The notes below the pieces were generated by a model. It was not told the DNA's origin. It saw nothing but the letters and a program-made list of their open reading frames with translations, and ran no database searches. A program made the translations under genes and the position numbers. Positions 36,564 to 44,713 of a stretch of DNA of 44,774 nucleotides are shown piece after piece (position 1 is the stretch's first letter; the number at the start of each line of letters is the position of its first letter). This stretch comes from a virus. The stretch is taken from positions 1-44,774 of the IMG/VR virus record IMGVR_UViG_3300038421_000061, one strand, 5' to 3'.

Positions 36564-37287
36564 GGGCCATCTCCTTCTCTCTGAGCGTCCGCACGATCCC
36601 TGCGTCCATGGCCAACTGGGTGGACCGCCACCGGAGATAGGCCCGCTGGTCCCGCTCGTACTGCGCCGCCTGGTTGACCCTGCGGTATCCGTCGTCGAGC
36701 TTTCCCTTGCCGGCGAAGGGATGCATGTGTTCGACCAGCACATCGGGCAGGTACCGCAGACAGCCGGCCGCCCGGCCCAGATCCATGACGGAGTTGTCGC
36801 AGTACATGTGCTCCACGTCGGCCGGCACCATCCGGCCCAGCGCCCGGACGATGTCCGCGGTCATCGCCCACTGCGTGGGGAGCTTGGCGCCCTGGAATCC
36901 GTCGTTGCCGTACACGATTCCCGTGCGCATCTCGCGCAGCTCTGTGAGGTACCGCCCGACCCATCCGCGGGTGCGGGGCAGGTGATCGTCGCCCATGAAG
37001 GCGAGCGCGTAGTGGTGGTGTGACGCGAGCCTCGCCGCTCGCCGATTGAGCTTCGGCACCAGCGGCAGCCAGGACGGAGCGAAATGCATCGACGCCTGGG
37101 CATCCGGAGAGCCGGCGAACAGATCGAAGGCGTTGAGGTACTCGTCTTCGGCCGGGTCGTCGGCATCTACGACAAACTGCAACTCGGCGCCCTGCTCGAA
37201 TGCCCCGGTCGCACGCCAAGCGTTTACCACCGTGGGCACCGATTCAGGCCTACCCCGGGACGGGACGATGACCAGAAGCTCAGCCAC
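36556..37287 (-). CDS. glycosyltransferase-like protein, 243 aa
   Basis: GTG at 37287 with an 8-nt overlap. ELLVIVPSRGRPESVPTVVNAW and ELQFVVDADDPAEDEYLNAF give a GT-A-like nucleotide-sugar-binding half; LAFMGDDHLPRTRGWVGRYL supplies a DDH metal motif of the DxD type. It follows a methyltransferase and a second glycosyltransferase. The cassette probably modifies a virion protein. Cell-surface or DNA targets are alternatives. Confidence 0.87.
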   Translation of the reverse strand: MAELLVIVPSRGRPESVPTVVNAWRATGAFEQGAELQFVVDADDPAEDEYLNAFDLFAGSPDAQASMHFAPSWLPLVPKLNRRAARLASHHHYALAFMGDDHLPRTRGWVGRYLTELREMRTGIVYGNDGFQGAKLPTQWAMTADIVRALGRMVPADVEHMYCDNSVMDLGRAAGCLRYLPDVLVEHMHPFAGKGKLDDGYRRVNQAAQYERDQRAYLRWRSTQLAMDAGIVRTLREKEMARG

Positions 37288-37918
37288 GGCGCCACCATCC
37301 GAACGGCGAGTGCGAGATCGGGTTCATGCCCTCGACGTCGAGGTCCCGGATCCATCCCTGAGCGCCGATCAGTTCGGCTTCGATCGCGGGCAGCGGCCCA
37401 CCCTCTTCGGGGATGCGTGCGCCGAACCGGCGTGCTTCCTCTGGCTGGACTAGGTCGGCGAGCGCGTCCTCAACAACGAGGTAGCAGCCGGGGGTGACGA
37501 GGGGCGCGTACGCCTGGATTTCGGCCCGGACGTGCGCGAAGTGGTGATCTGAGTCCAGGGTCACCATGCAGCGCCGTCCGCCGGCCAGCGCGCGGACCTG
37601 CCCGACGGCGGCCGGCGAGATGGAGTCCCCGGTGACGACGGTGACCCGCGGCCACTGCTGCGCTGTCGGTGACGGAGCGGTGATGTCCACAGTCACCACG
37701 TCGACGCCGAACGTGTCGGCGAACCATGCCGCGGTGCCGCCCCACCTCGTTCCCGTCTCCACGATGACTTCGGGGCTGGTGGTTTCGATGATGTGCCGGT
37801 ATCGGTCCAGGTCTCCGGCGGATTTCCACATCCTCAGCCCGGAGTGGAACTGGGTGTAGCCGTGCCGGTGGCCGAAGCTGCCGATGCTCTTCCCGATGTC
37901 GATGGGGGTGTCAGCCAT
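37280..37918 (-). CDS. SAM-dependent methyltransferase (CmcI-like)
   Basis: The 212-residue protein has PEVIVETGTRWGGTAAWFADTFG (motif I), VDVVTVDITA, RVTVVTGDSISP and CMVTLDSDHHFAHVRAEI...LVVEDALAD, which match class I methyltransferases of the CmcI/cephalosporin hydroxylase-like group often found in sugar-modification clusters. ATG at 37918 overlaps the upstream stop by 8 nt (ATGGCTGA). It probably methylates a sugar added by the flanking glycosyltransferases. Confidence 0.86.
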   Translation of the reverse strand: MADTPIDIGKSIGSFGHRHGYTQFHSGLRMWKSAGDLDRYRHIIETTSPEVIVETGTRWGGTAAWFADTFGVDVVTVDITAPSPTAQQWPRVTVVTGDSISPAAVGQVRALAGGRRCMVTLDSDHHFAHVRAEIQAYAPLVTPGCYLVVEDALADLVQPEEARRFGARIPEEGGPLPAIEAELIGAQGWIRDLDVEGMNPISHSPFGWWRRG

Positions 37919-38672
37919 CGGCGCGTCCCGCCACCGCGGCTGCCGCTTCTGACAGCAGCCTGTGTTCGAGGAATTGGGGCTCGCCGACCCACACCTGTTT
38001 CGCGTGGGTTGTTTTCACTGCGGTATCGACGTGGATGGGGATGCCGACGGAGCCGAGCCGGTAACAGAACGACAGGTCTTCGGACACGAACCGGCCGTCG
38101 GGGTAGCGGACCGGGTCGAACCAGGAATCCCCGTGCTCGGCGCGGACCTTCTCCGCGGCGGTGCGGTGGATCAGCAGGCACGCCGCTCCGGTGCCGGCGA
38201 CGCGGATCACTTCGCCGCGGGTGTAGTCGGCGGCGACCCGGAAGCCCATCTTCCCGGACGGGTCCTGCGACCAGCCGTAGATGGTGGGAAATGGCGTGGC
38301 TCGATACCCGCCGTACCCGTCCGGGTCGCCCAACTTCAGCCCGAAACACAGCGCGCCGACCACGGGCCGCTCCACCGGGTCGGCGGAGTCCACGAGCAGG
38401 TCGACGGTGTTCGCAGCAAAGCCCATGTCGGTGTCGACCGTCCACAGCCAGTCCTCTGACGCCTGGTCGAGGAAATGGGCCATGGTCTTGTTCCGTGCTT
38501 CGACCAGCCCACCGGTGCCGCAGCGCATCATCAGCGGCCCCGCGGAGGCGAACAGCCGCTGATTGTGGGCCGCGTCGTAGTTCACCAGCGACATGAGCGA
38601 CTGGTGAAAGCTGTGTTCGATGTGGGTCGCCGGGTGCAGGTAGGCGACCAGCACTTTCCCGGGTTCAGTCAC
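37911..38672 (-). CDS. glycosyltransferase, 253 aa
   Basis: GTG at 38672, 8-nt overlap (GTGACTGA). It has LVAYLHPATHIEHSFHQSLMSLV, GGLVEARNKTMAHFLDQASEDWLWTVDTDMGF with a DTD metal motif, and TGAACLLIHRTAAEKVRAEHG...VSEDLSFCYRLGSVGIPIHVD with the ED acid pair of GT-A enzymes. It is the first gene of the three-gene modification cassette after the capsid region. Confidence 0.9.
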   Translation of the reverse strand: MTEPGKVLVAYLHPATHIEHSFHQSLMSLVNYDAAHNQRLFASAGPLMMRCGTGGLVEARNKTMAHFLDQASEDWLWTVDTDMGFAANTVDLLVDSADPVERPVVGALCFGLKLGDPDGYGGYRATPFPTIYGWSQDPSGKMGFRVAADYTRGEVIRVAGTGAACLLIHRTAAEKVRAEHGDSWFDPVRYPDGRFVSEDLSFCYRLGSVGIPIHVDTAVKTTHAKQVWVGEPQFLEHRLLSEAAAAVAGRADG

Positions 38673-38931
38673 GGATGATGTTGCCGTCGGCGTCGCGGGG
38701 CAGCTTGGGCCGTCCGGGTCCTCTCACGTCGCGCATCTCGCCGGGGGCGCGGGTGGCGCGCTCCACCGGCCGGTACTGGCGGCCGGCGACCTTCTCTGGT
38801 TCGTCAGTGAACAGGTCGGGCCGCTCCCGCACGAGGCCGGAGTCGGCGTCCCACGCCTGGTCTTTCTTGAGCAGGGTCTTTCCGCCGGACCACGACACGG
38901 ACGCGGTTTGGTTGGCGTACACGACAGCCAT
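38665..38931 (-). CDS. small conserved capsid-region protein, 88 aa
   Basis: ATG at 38931 with an AAGAAGG ribosome site 6 nt upstream gives MAVVYANQTASVSWSGGKTLLKKDQAWDADSGLVRERPDLF and a Pro/Arg-rich tail. I know near-identical patterns as unknown proteins directly downstream of actinophage capsid genes. It may be a head-completion or decoration protein. Confidence 0.86.
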   Translation of the reverse strand: MAVVYANQTASVSWSGGKTLLKKDQAWDADSGLVRERPDLFTDEPEKVAGRQYRPVERATRAPGEMRDVRGPGRPKLPRDADGNIIRD

Positions 38932-38974
38932 CGGTTGCCTTCTTTCCACTTGGATGCCAGGTGCCAGGTGTGGG

Positions 38975-39008
38975 CGTGCCCCGGGTCACCTGGCGGACCC
39001 GGGGCACG
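38975..39008 (-). terminator. hairpin after the capsid gene
   Basis: CGTGCCCCGGGTC (38975-38987), 8-nt loop, GACCCGGGGCACG (38996-39008): a perfect 13-bp stem 11 nt beyond the capsid stop, without a T run. It could partially end transcription so that capsid mRNA exceeds downstream mRNA, or protect its 3' end. Confidence 0.65.
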
Positions 39009-39019
39009 TCACCGTCCGA

Positions 39020-40495
39020 TTAGGACGTCTTGTTTTGCAGCATCCGGAAGCCGAGGTCATTCACGGAATCCGACCCGACCCGGGCCCACGCGTACCAGGC
39101 CCGCTCACCGGTCGGCCGGTTGTTCGTCACGTCGAAGACGTGCGGCACCAACTCGATGTTCATGCCGGCGCGCTGCGCGACGACGAAGTTGAACCAGTCG
39201 CCGACGATGAGCAGGTTCGCCGCGGTGGTACCGGCCGGCAGATCGTCCAGGTAGTCGTTTTCGAACATCCGCCGGCCCTTCAATCTCACCACGCCCTCTT
39301 CGGTGAAGTTCACCGTGAACGCGGAGCCGGCGTCGGTGCCGAGCTGCTGAATGTCGCCGTTGACGCCGGTGTGCGACATCCACGCGGTGCGCTGTGCGAT
39401 GGCCGGGTTCCGATAGCGGATCGGCAGCGCCGCCCACAGACCGTTGATGTCGCCGGCGCCGATGGTGCCCGCCGTGGTGGTGGCCACTTCGACGTTGGTG
39501 TTGGCGTCCAACGCGGTTTCGATACCGGTGGGTTCGTCCGAGCCGGAGCCGTGGGTGAGCTTGTCCACCAGCAGCTCGACGTAGCCGGAGCCGAGGAGCC
39601 GTTCCATCTCCATCGCGAAGCCGGGGTAGTCCATCCCGACCTCGATCGAGTAGGGGATGTACCCGTCCGCCTTGTACGTGGTGACGCTGGGCTGCGCGAG
39701 GGTCGGCGATCCGTCGGTGGTGGCTGTTGCTTCCGCCCGGAACTTCCACGTCACACCCGCGCTGGAGACGCCCTTCCACACGTCGGTGGTGATGGTCTCC
39801 ACCCTCGCGAGGCCGAGGATGTCGTTGGGGTGGCCCTGCGCGGTCAGGATGATCGTCGGGTCGATCAGGACCGGCACGCCGTAGCCGCCGGCCCCGTCCG
39901 TGCCGATGCTCATGGCCCGGAACTCCTCGAACGCCTGAAGCGCCCGCCCCTCTTCAGGGGTGAGCACCGGTGTCGGGGATGTGACGAGCTTCATGAACGC
40001 TGACCGGTAGTTCTTGTTCTCGGTCAGCAGGAGCCGCGTCGCGATGATCGCCCCGTTGGTGTCCCGGTTCGAGGACCGGATCAGGTCCGCCGCGCGCTTC
40101 TTCGCGTCGTCGCGCAGATGCGCCGTCGACTCCTCATCGTCGAGCACGGTTAGCGCCCGCGACCGCACTTCCTGCGGCGACAGCCCGCGCACGTTCGCGG
40201 TGTCGAAAGGCTTGATTTCCTTGCCGATCCTGGTGGACTGCCACCGGGCCCGGGACTCCTGGAGTCGGATCTGCCGCTCGGCGACCTGCAGCCGCTCCAC
40301 GGTGCGCTGGTGCTCGGCGTCCAGCTCTTCCCAACGCGCCTGCTGCTCCTCGGTGAGCGGCTTGTCTCCGGCCGCGTCGTTGAGCGCCTTCAGTGCTCCC
40401 TCGATCCCACCCCGCAGGGACTCCAGGTTTTCGATGTTCGGTTCGGTCTCGGTGGCGAGCCGCAGCTCGTCCAGTGTGGTCTGGTCCACGGTCAT
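39020..40495 (-). CDS. major capsid protein, HK97 fold
   Basis: The 491-residue protein has an N-terminal scaffold-like delta region (about 1-105, helical: LESLRGGIEGALKALNDAAGD... WEELDAEHQRTVERLQVAERQ) followed by the HK97 capsid domain (about 175-491) with GAGGYGVPVLIDPTIILTAQ, KFRAEATATTDGSPTLAQPSVTTYKADGYIPYS, GMDYPGFAMEMERLL, and a C-terminal NFVVAQRAGMNIELVPHV. ATG at 40495 in an ATGA overlap with the protease. The delta region should be removed by the protease during maturation. Confidence 0.97.
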   Translation of the reverse strand: MTVDQTTLDELRLATETEPNIENLESLRGGIEGALKALNDAAGDKPLTEEQQARWEELDAEHQRTVERLQVAERQIRLQESRARWQSTRIGKEIKPFDTANVRGLSPQEVRSRALTVLDDEESTAHLRDDAKKRAADLIRSSNRDTNGAIIATRLLLTENKNYRSAFMKLVTSPTPVLTPEEGRALQAFEEFRAMSIGTDGAGGYGVPVLIDPTIILTAQGHPNDILGLARVETITTDVWKGVSSAGVTWKFRAEATATTDGSPTLAQPSVTTYKADGYIPYSIEVGMDYPGFAMEMERLLGSGYVELLVDKLTHGSGSDEPTGIETALDANTNVEVATTTAGTIGAGDINGLWAALPIRYRNPAIAQRTAWMSHTGVNGDIQQLGTDAGSAFTVNFTEEGVVRLKGRRMFENDYLDDLPAGTTAANLLIVGDWFNFVVAQRAGMNIELVPHVFDVTNNRPTGERAWYAWARVGSDSVNDLGFRMLQNKTS

Positions 40496-41334
40496 CTCCG
40501 CATCAGATCGATGAGTGCGAGACGCCGACGGCGAGCGTCGGGCGTCAGGCCGATCGAGCGGCTTGGAGCCGAGTCGTTCGGTTCGGGGGTCGCGAGTGCG
40601 GGATCCGGTCGAGCGCCCGGGGCGAGTCGGCCGGCGTTGCGCAGCGCGGTGATTCGGTCGCGCATCCGCTCGACCCGTTGCGGGTCGCGGCGCGCGAGAT
40701 GCTCGTAGTAGGCATCCGTCGCCGAGGCGCACCTCATGCCAGCGGACGCGGTCGGCGAGGCCGGCCAGGTGACCGGGCCGGCTTCCATCGTGGAGGTTTC
40801 CTTGATGGTGCGCTCCGGAAGCCCTTCCGGATTGTGGTCGGACTGTCCGGGGTCGTTGTCCCATGATTCCTTCGTGACCCGGAACATGAAGCTTGATCCA
40901 TAACTGCCGCGCTTCAGGCCTGGCAACAGGTCACGGTTGTAGGAGGTATCCCACAGATTCACTGTGGACACCGGGCTGTCGGCCTCCTCGCGGAGGTCCG
41001 CGATGTCGCCCAGCAACTTGTCCCCGATGTGCAAGTCCATCCCATGGTTGAACAGCGTCTTCATGTTGTGGCTGCTGTTCGGATCGTTGTGCTGGTTGAT
41101 GGTGCGCTTGAACGCGCCGGGCACGGTGCGCTCCAGGAACCGCCCCTCCCAGAACGAATCGATCTCGTACCAGGTGTTGAACGGGCTGAACCGCACGTCC
41201 ATCACCCCGAGCACGTCCGCCTCGGATGCCGCGGTGTCCTCCGGTGCGGCATCACGCCAGGAGACGCTGACCAGCGTGGTTCGGACGATGTCCAGTTCCG
41301 GCACCGTCAGTGTGTCCATGACTTCGTCCTTCAC
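40492..41334 (-). CDS. prohead protease, HK97 family
   Basis: The 280-residue protein contains the HK97 prohead protease layout: VMDVRFSPFNTWYEIDSFWEGRFLERTVPGAF, the histidine region NHGMDLHIGDKLLGD, SYNRDLLPGLKRGSYGSSFMFRV, and ERTIKETSTMEAGPVTWPAS with the serine segment. The C-terminal 90 residues are Arg/Pro-rich. GTG at 41334 makes a GTGA overlap with the portal stop; an ATG five codons later is the alternative. It lies between portal and capsid as expected. Confidence 0.94.
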   Translation of the reverse strand: MKDEVMDTLTVPELDIVRTTLVSVSWRDAAPEDTAASEADVLGVMDVRFSPFNTWYEIDSFWEGRFLERTVPGAFKRTINQHNDPNSSHNMKTLFNHGMDLHIGDKLLGDIADLREEADSPVSTVNLWDTSYNRDLLPGLKRGSYGSSFMFRVTKESWDNDPGQSDHNPEGLPERTIKETSTMEAGPVTWPASPTASAGMRCASATDAYYEHLARRDPQRVERMRDRITALRNAGRLAPGARPDPALATPEPNDSAPSRSIGLTPDARRRRLALIDLMRR

Positions 41335-42509
41335 TGGTTCGGGTCCATCGGGTCGGCCGGGTCGGCGCTGGGCTCGTTCGTGGCGGAGGGATCGCCGTTT
41401 CCCCACGACACGGGCTGCAAGTTCTCGATGTCGCGGATCTCGTTGACGACCTTCCACGGCTTCCCGCCGAGGGCCGACGAATACGCCTGGTACCGGGCGA
41501 CGGTGTTGGTTTGCAGCAACGCGTCCCGGTTGAACTCCACCCACTGTGGACGGGGAAGGAACTGGAACAGCAGACGTTCCAGCCGGCGCAGCCACCGGTT
41601 GATGGTGTACTTCAGCAGTTGAATGTCGCGGTCCTGAACGTTGGCGTACGTCATGGACCCGCCGGTTTCGTAGCCGAGGATCTCCGCGAGCCCCGGCCCG
41701 AAGATGCGAGCACACTGCGCCTCGGTGAACCCCATCGTTCCGAGAAACTGGGATTCCTCCGGGGCGATGGTGAGCTGCTTCCACTCCCACGCCTTGCCGA
41801 CCACGACCGGTTCCCGCACGCCCCGCAGGGCGGCCATGAACCGGTCCTTGATGGTCTTCGCCTGATCGGGGGTGACGTTCGCCTCGGTGTTGCGGAAGAT
41901 GCCGGACGGGTTGGCGCCGTCGTCGAAGTACTGCTTGCCGAACCGGGATGTCGCGAGGGTGACGCCGATGGTGGTGGCGTGCAGGCTGATCGGCGACAGG
42001 CCGAGGATCTGTCCGGGCATCGGGTTGATGCGCTCGTGCTTGAAGCCGGGCCCCTCGTACCGCTTACCGTTCACATACCAGGCCGGCGCTCCTTCTTTCA
42101 TCTGCCCGGTGACCGTGTCCGGGTGGAACAGCTCCATCTGCCGGATGAACCCGCCACGCGGATCCCGCTCCAGCACTTCACCGAAGAGGTTGCCGCGGTA
42201 CGCCTCGGACACGACAACGCGATAGATCCAGTCAGGTAGTCCGTAGCCGTCGCCGGCCGGGTCTTCGAGGTAGCCGGGCATCGGCCGTTCGGCCCGGTTC
42301 GGTCCCTTGCCGGAGTAGATGTCGATCGGCAGCTCAGAACAGAGGGAGGCGATCAGGTCAACGGAGGCGCGAACGGCAACGGACTGCATCGCTGCGTCCA
42401 TCCTGGATCCGTCCACGTCGGCGTAGGAGGAGGTGGCGATCCACGGCGCGGTCAGCGACGCCCACAGCGGCGTGGAGCGCTTCTCCGGCTTGCGCCACCA
42501 GATGCTCAT
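41331..42509 (-). CDS. portal protein, HK97 family
   Basis: The 392-residue protein has the HK97-type portal signature: SVAVRASVDLIASLCSELPIDIYSG, WIYRVVVSEAYRGNLFGEVLERD, LGLSPISLHATTIGVTLATSRFGKQYFDDGANPSGIF, and CARIFGPGLAEILG...MTYANVQDRDIQLLKYTI. It forms the dodecameric vertex through which DNA enters. ATG at 42509 overlaps the upstream stop by 1 nt (TGATG). Position next to terminase and protease is standard. Confidence 0.97.
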   Translation of the reverse strand: MSIWWRKPEKRSTPLWASLTAPWIATSSYADVDGSRMDAAMQSVAVRASVDLIASLCSELPIDIYSGKGPNRAERPMPGYLEDPAGDGYGLPDWIYRVVVSEAYRGNLFGEVLERDPRGGFIRQMELFHPDTVTGQMKEGAPAWYVNGKRYEGPGFKHERINPMPGQILGLSPISLHATTIGVTLATSRFGKQYFDDGANPSGIFRNTEANVTPDQAKTIKDRFMAALRGVREPVVVGKAWEWKQLTIAPEESQFLGTMGFTEAQCARIFGPGLAEILGYETGGSMTYANVQDRDIQLLKYTINRWLRRLERLLFQFLPRPQWVEFNRDALLQTNTVARYQAYSSALGGKPWKVVNEIRDIENLQPVSWGNGDPSATNEPSADPADPMDPNQ

Positions 42510-42721
42510 CAGACGCGCCGGTCCAGGGCCCACAACACCGCGCCGGCGAAGATGAGGCCGAGGGGTTTCCACGCCATCCACAGCCCGGCGGAGACGAGCA
42601 GCGGTCCGCCGATACCGGGCAGCCCGCGGCCGACCTTCCCGAGCGCGACACCGGCGAGGACGGCGGCCCGCGCGGTCGCCATGGTCCAGTGGGGGCGGAG
42701 TCGTGCTACGAGCGCGGTCAC
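42509..42721 (-). CDS. small membrane-like protein between terminase and portal, 70 aa
   Basis: GTG at 42721 with GGGGAG 4-5 nt upstream. It has hydrophobic segments near residues 13-30 (MATARAAVLAGVALGKVG) and 38-63 (GGPLLVSAGLWMAWKPLGLIFAGAVLWAL). A small protein at this place is common in actinophages; function unknown. Confidence 0.8.
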   Translation of the reverse strand: MTALVARLRPHWTMATARAAVLAGVALGKVGRGLPGIGGPLLVSAGLWMAWKPLGLIFAGAVLWALDRRV

Positions 42722-42732
42722 ACCGTCTCCCC

Positions 42733-44331
42733 TCACCAGATGTCTTCGGTCGGGTCGTAGTCGGGGGTCTGCACGGCATCGACGCGGGCGTAGTGCGTCC
42801 ACCGGGCCTCGGTGATGGTCACCAGCGGTCCAACGCGAACGTCGGTGCTCTTGCGGGACCAGGCGATCGTGTCCCCGACTGTCCGCGTCCGGGCCCCGCC
42901 CACCGCGTCGTCGAGCGGCTTGGAGGGGACGTGCCGGAAGGTGCCTTGCCGGACGGCGTCGATGATCTGCCCACAGCCGGCGGCCATGTCCGGCCCGGTC
43001 ATGACGCACAGGTCACCGCGCTGCGGCGGGTGGGCGTTGTCGCCCTTGACCGCGGGCCGGTCTTCCGGGCGTACGAACCCGGCCGCCTTCAGCTTTTCCT
43101 TCAGGCTCGCGTGCGTGCCCCGGGCCATCCCGACCGCCACCGGGTCGAGCACCTCCCGCAGTTCGACCAGGCGGGGCACGATCCAGTCGACGCCTTCCCG
43201 CCAGTCGATGATCTGCGCGTGGCCGATCCCGTCCGCGCGGTGCCCGTAGAGCCCGATGGCGGCCCAGTCGCGCTCCACCTCGATGTCCACGGCGAGCGTG
43301 ACGTCCCCGGCCCGGCGGGAGTCTGCGTCGCCGAGGTCCTCCCACTTGGTGAGGTCGATGATCCGCCCGGACAGGTCCGGCACCCGAACGCAGCAGCACT
43401 CGGTCAGGAAGATCTCGTCTGGGTCGGTGTTGGCCGCAGAGATGAGCGCTGACCAGGACACGCCGCCGGGGTGGCCGACGGATGGGTTTGCCATGGCTAG
43501 CAGCCGGGGATCGATGAGGGCGCACCCGTCGGCGTGCGGCTGGCCTTCGTACCGTTTGCAGGTGCACCGCGTGTCGTCCGGCATTGACCACTCGAAGTGG
43601 CCAAGGGAAGGATCCGAGGAGGTCGGGTTAGCCGCGGCGGCGCGACCACGCTTCTGCAAGTCGTTGAGCACCACGCTGGCGTCATCTCCGGCGTTGGAGA
43701 ATGCCCATATCTGCGCCTCTTCGCGGGCCATCGTGGTTTTCGTGACGGCACCCCACGCCCGCCAGTTCTGGTGCTCGCGCAGTTCGTCGAGGTTGACGTC
43801 ATCGCCGGCCAATCCACGGGCACGGCGGGACGCTGCGGTGATCTTCCACCGGGCACCGGACGCCAGCCGGAGGAACTTCTTCCCGTTGACCTTGTTGACC
43901 GTCACCAGTTCGGCCGCGAGTTCCGGCGTACCCTCGATGATCTCGACTGCCTTGTCCCAGGACTCTTCAGCAATGTCCAGGGTCTGCGCGGTGCCGATCA
44001 CTAACGGCACCTTGAGGATGTATAGCTTCCACAGATTCTTGACCTCGACGGCGCTGGTCTTGCCGTTCTGCCGCGCCACCAGCACGAGCACGGTGCGGTA
44101 GCGGAGCCGGCCGCCAACGGTCTCCAGTGCATGGATGTACAGCCAGCGCTGCCAGGCGAACGGGTTGATCAGGATCGGGTCCTTGGCAAAGTCGACGACA
44201 CTGAAGCCCTTCGACGTCGCCGGAGTCAACGCACACCCGCAGCCACACGGACCGGGCGGCCCGACCGCCAACGGCGGAGTCCAGATTCTAGGAGTCGTGC
44301 TCCCCAGCAGCGGCGGCGCGGAGCTGCGCAA
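42733..44331 (-). CDS. terL: large terminase subunit
   Basis: The protein (about 530 residues) has the ATPase Walker A VARQNGKT (about 86-93), Walker B with catalytic acid DDVNLDEL (about 185), and a C-terminal RNase H-like nuclease with VTLAVDIEVERDWAAIGLYG and later acidic residues. It cuts and pumps DNA into proheads. The start is uncertain: no ATG or GTG lies in a good position, and TTG at 44331 (overlapping the small terminase by 44 nt, purine-rich GGTGGGGGG upstream) is my best guess. Conserved sequence begins at TPRIWTPPL. The 13-nt gap to the next start holds a ribosome site. Confidence 0.95.
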   Translation of the reverse strand: MRSSAPPLLGSTTPRIWTPPLAVGPPGPCGCGCALTPATSKGFSVVDFAKDPILINPFAWQRWLYIHALETVGGRLRYRTVLVLVARQNGKTSAVEVKNLWKLYILKVPLVIGTAQTLDIAEESWDKAVEIIEGTPELAAELVTVNKVNGKKFLRLASGARWKITAASRRARGLAGDDVNLDELREHQNWRAWGAVTKTTMAREEAQIWAFSNAGDDASVVLNDLQKRGRAAAANPTSSDPSLGHFEWSMPDDTRCTCKRYEGQPHADGCALIDPRLLAMANPSVGHPGGVSWSALISAANTDPDEIFLTECCCVRVPDLSGRIIDLTKWEDLGDADSRRAGDVTLAVDIEVERDWAAIGLYGHRADGIGHAQIIDWREGVDWIVPRLVELREVLDPVAVGMARGTHASLKEKLKAAGFVRPEDRPAVKGDNAHPPQRGDLCVMTGPDMAAGCGQIIDAVRQGTFRHVPSKPLDDAVGGARTRTVGDTIAWSRKSTDVRVGPLVTITEARWTHYARVDAVQTPDYDPTEDIW

Positions 44332-44713
44332 GACGGCCCCCCACCTGCTTGTCCTTGGTGATGTCCTTCCGCGCGCCCGGCGCGCCGCCGAGGTCGCGGA
44401 GCACGCCCTGTAGCTGCGGGCCCAACCAGCCAACGGCCTTCGTGGCGTCGCACTGTGCCGCCAGCGCCTGCAACCGCCGATAGACGTCCATGTCGCCGGC
44501 AGCCTCGCGGCGGATGGCGGCGAACTCCTCGGCCCGGTCGACCGCGGTCTCTATCTCGTGCGCCAGGCGCAGCGCCAGGGCCTGCATCGCCTCATCGGCC
44601 GGCGTGCACCAGGTCATCTGCCCAAGCGTGGCCTTGACGGCGTCGCGGAGGTCCGGGGCGCGGTCCCTCGGCGCCTCGGCGGGCACCGCAGCGAGCCGGC
44701 GGCGAGGGGCCAT
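44288..44713 (-). CDS. terS: small terminase subunit
   Basis: The 141-residue protein has an Arg-rich N-terminus, then a helical body (APDLRDAVKATLGQMTWCTPADEAMQALALRLAHEIETAVDRAEEFAAI) and a C-terminal DLGGAPGARKDITKDKQVGGRLAQLRAAAAG typical of phage terminase small subunits that recognise the packaging site. ATG at 44713. It is the first gene of the late operon, directly before the large terminase. Confidence 0.9.
   Translation of the reverse strand: MAPRRRLAAVPAEAPRDRAPDLRDAVKATLGQMTWCTPADEAMQALALRLAHEIETAVDRAEEFAAIRREAAGDMDVYRRLQALAAQCDATKAVGWLGPQLQGVLRDLGGAPGARKDITKDKQVGGRLAQLRAAAAGEHDS

Noticed and set aside
38675-40003. 442-codon rightward frame antisense to the capsid gene
   Set aside because: A typical high-GC shadow frame: low complexity His/Arg/Val-rich translation, no ribosome site, and the opposite strand encodes a clear HK97 capsid.
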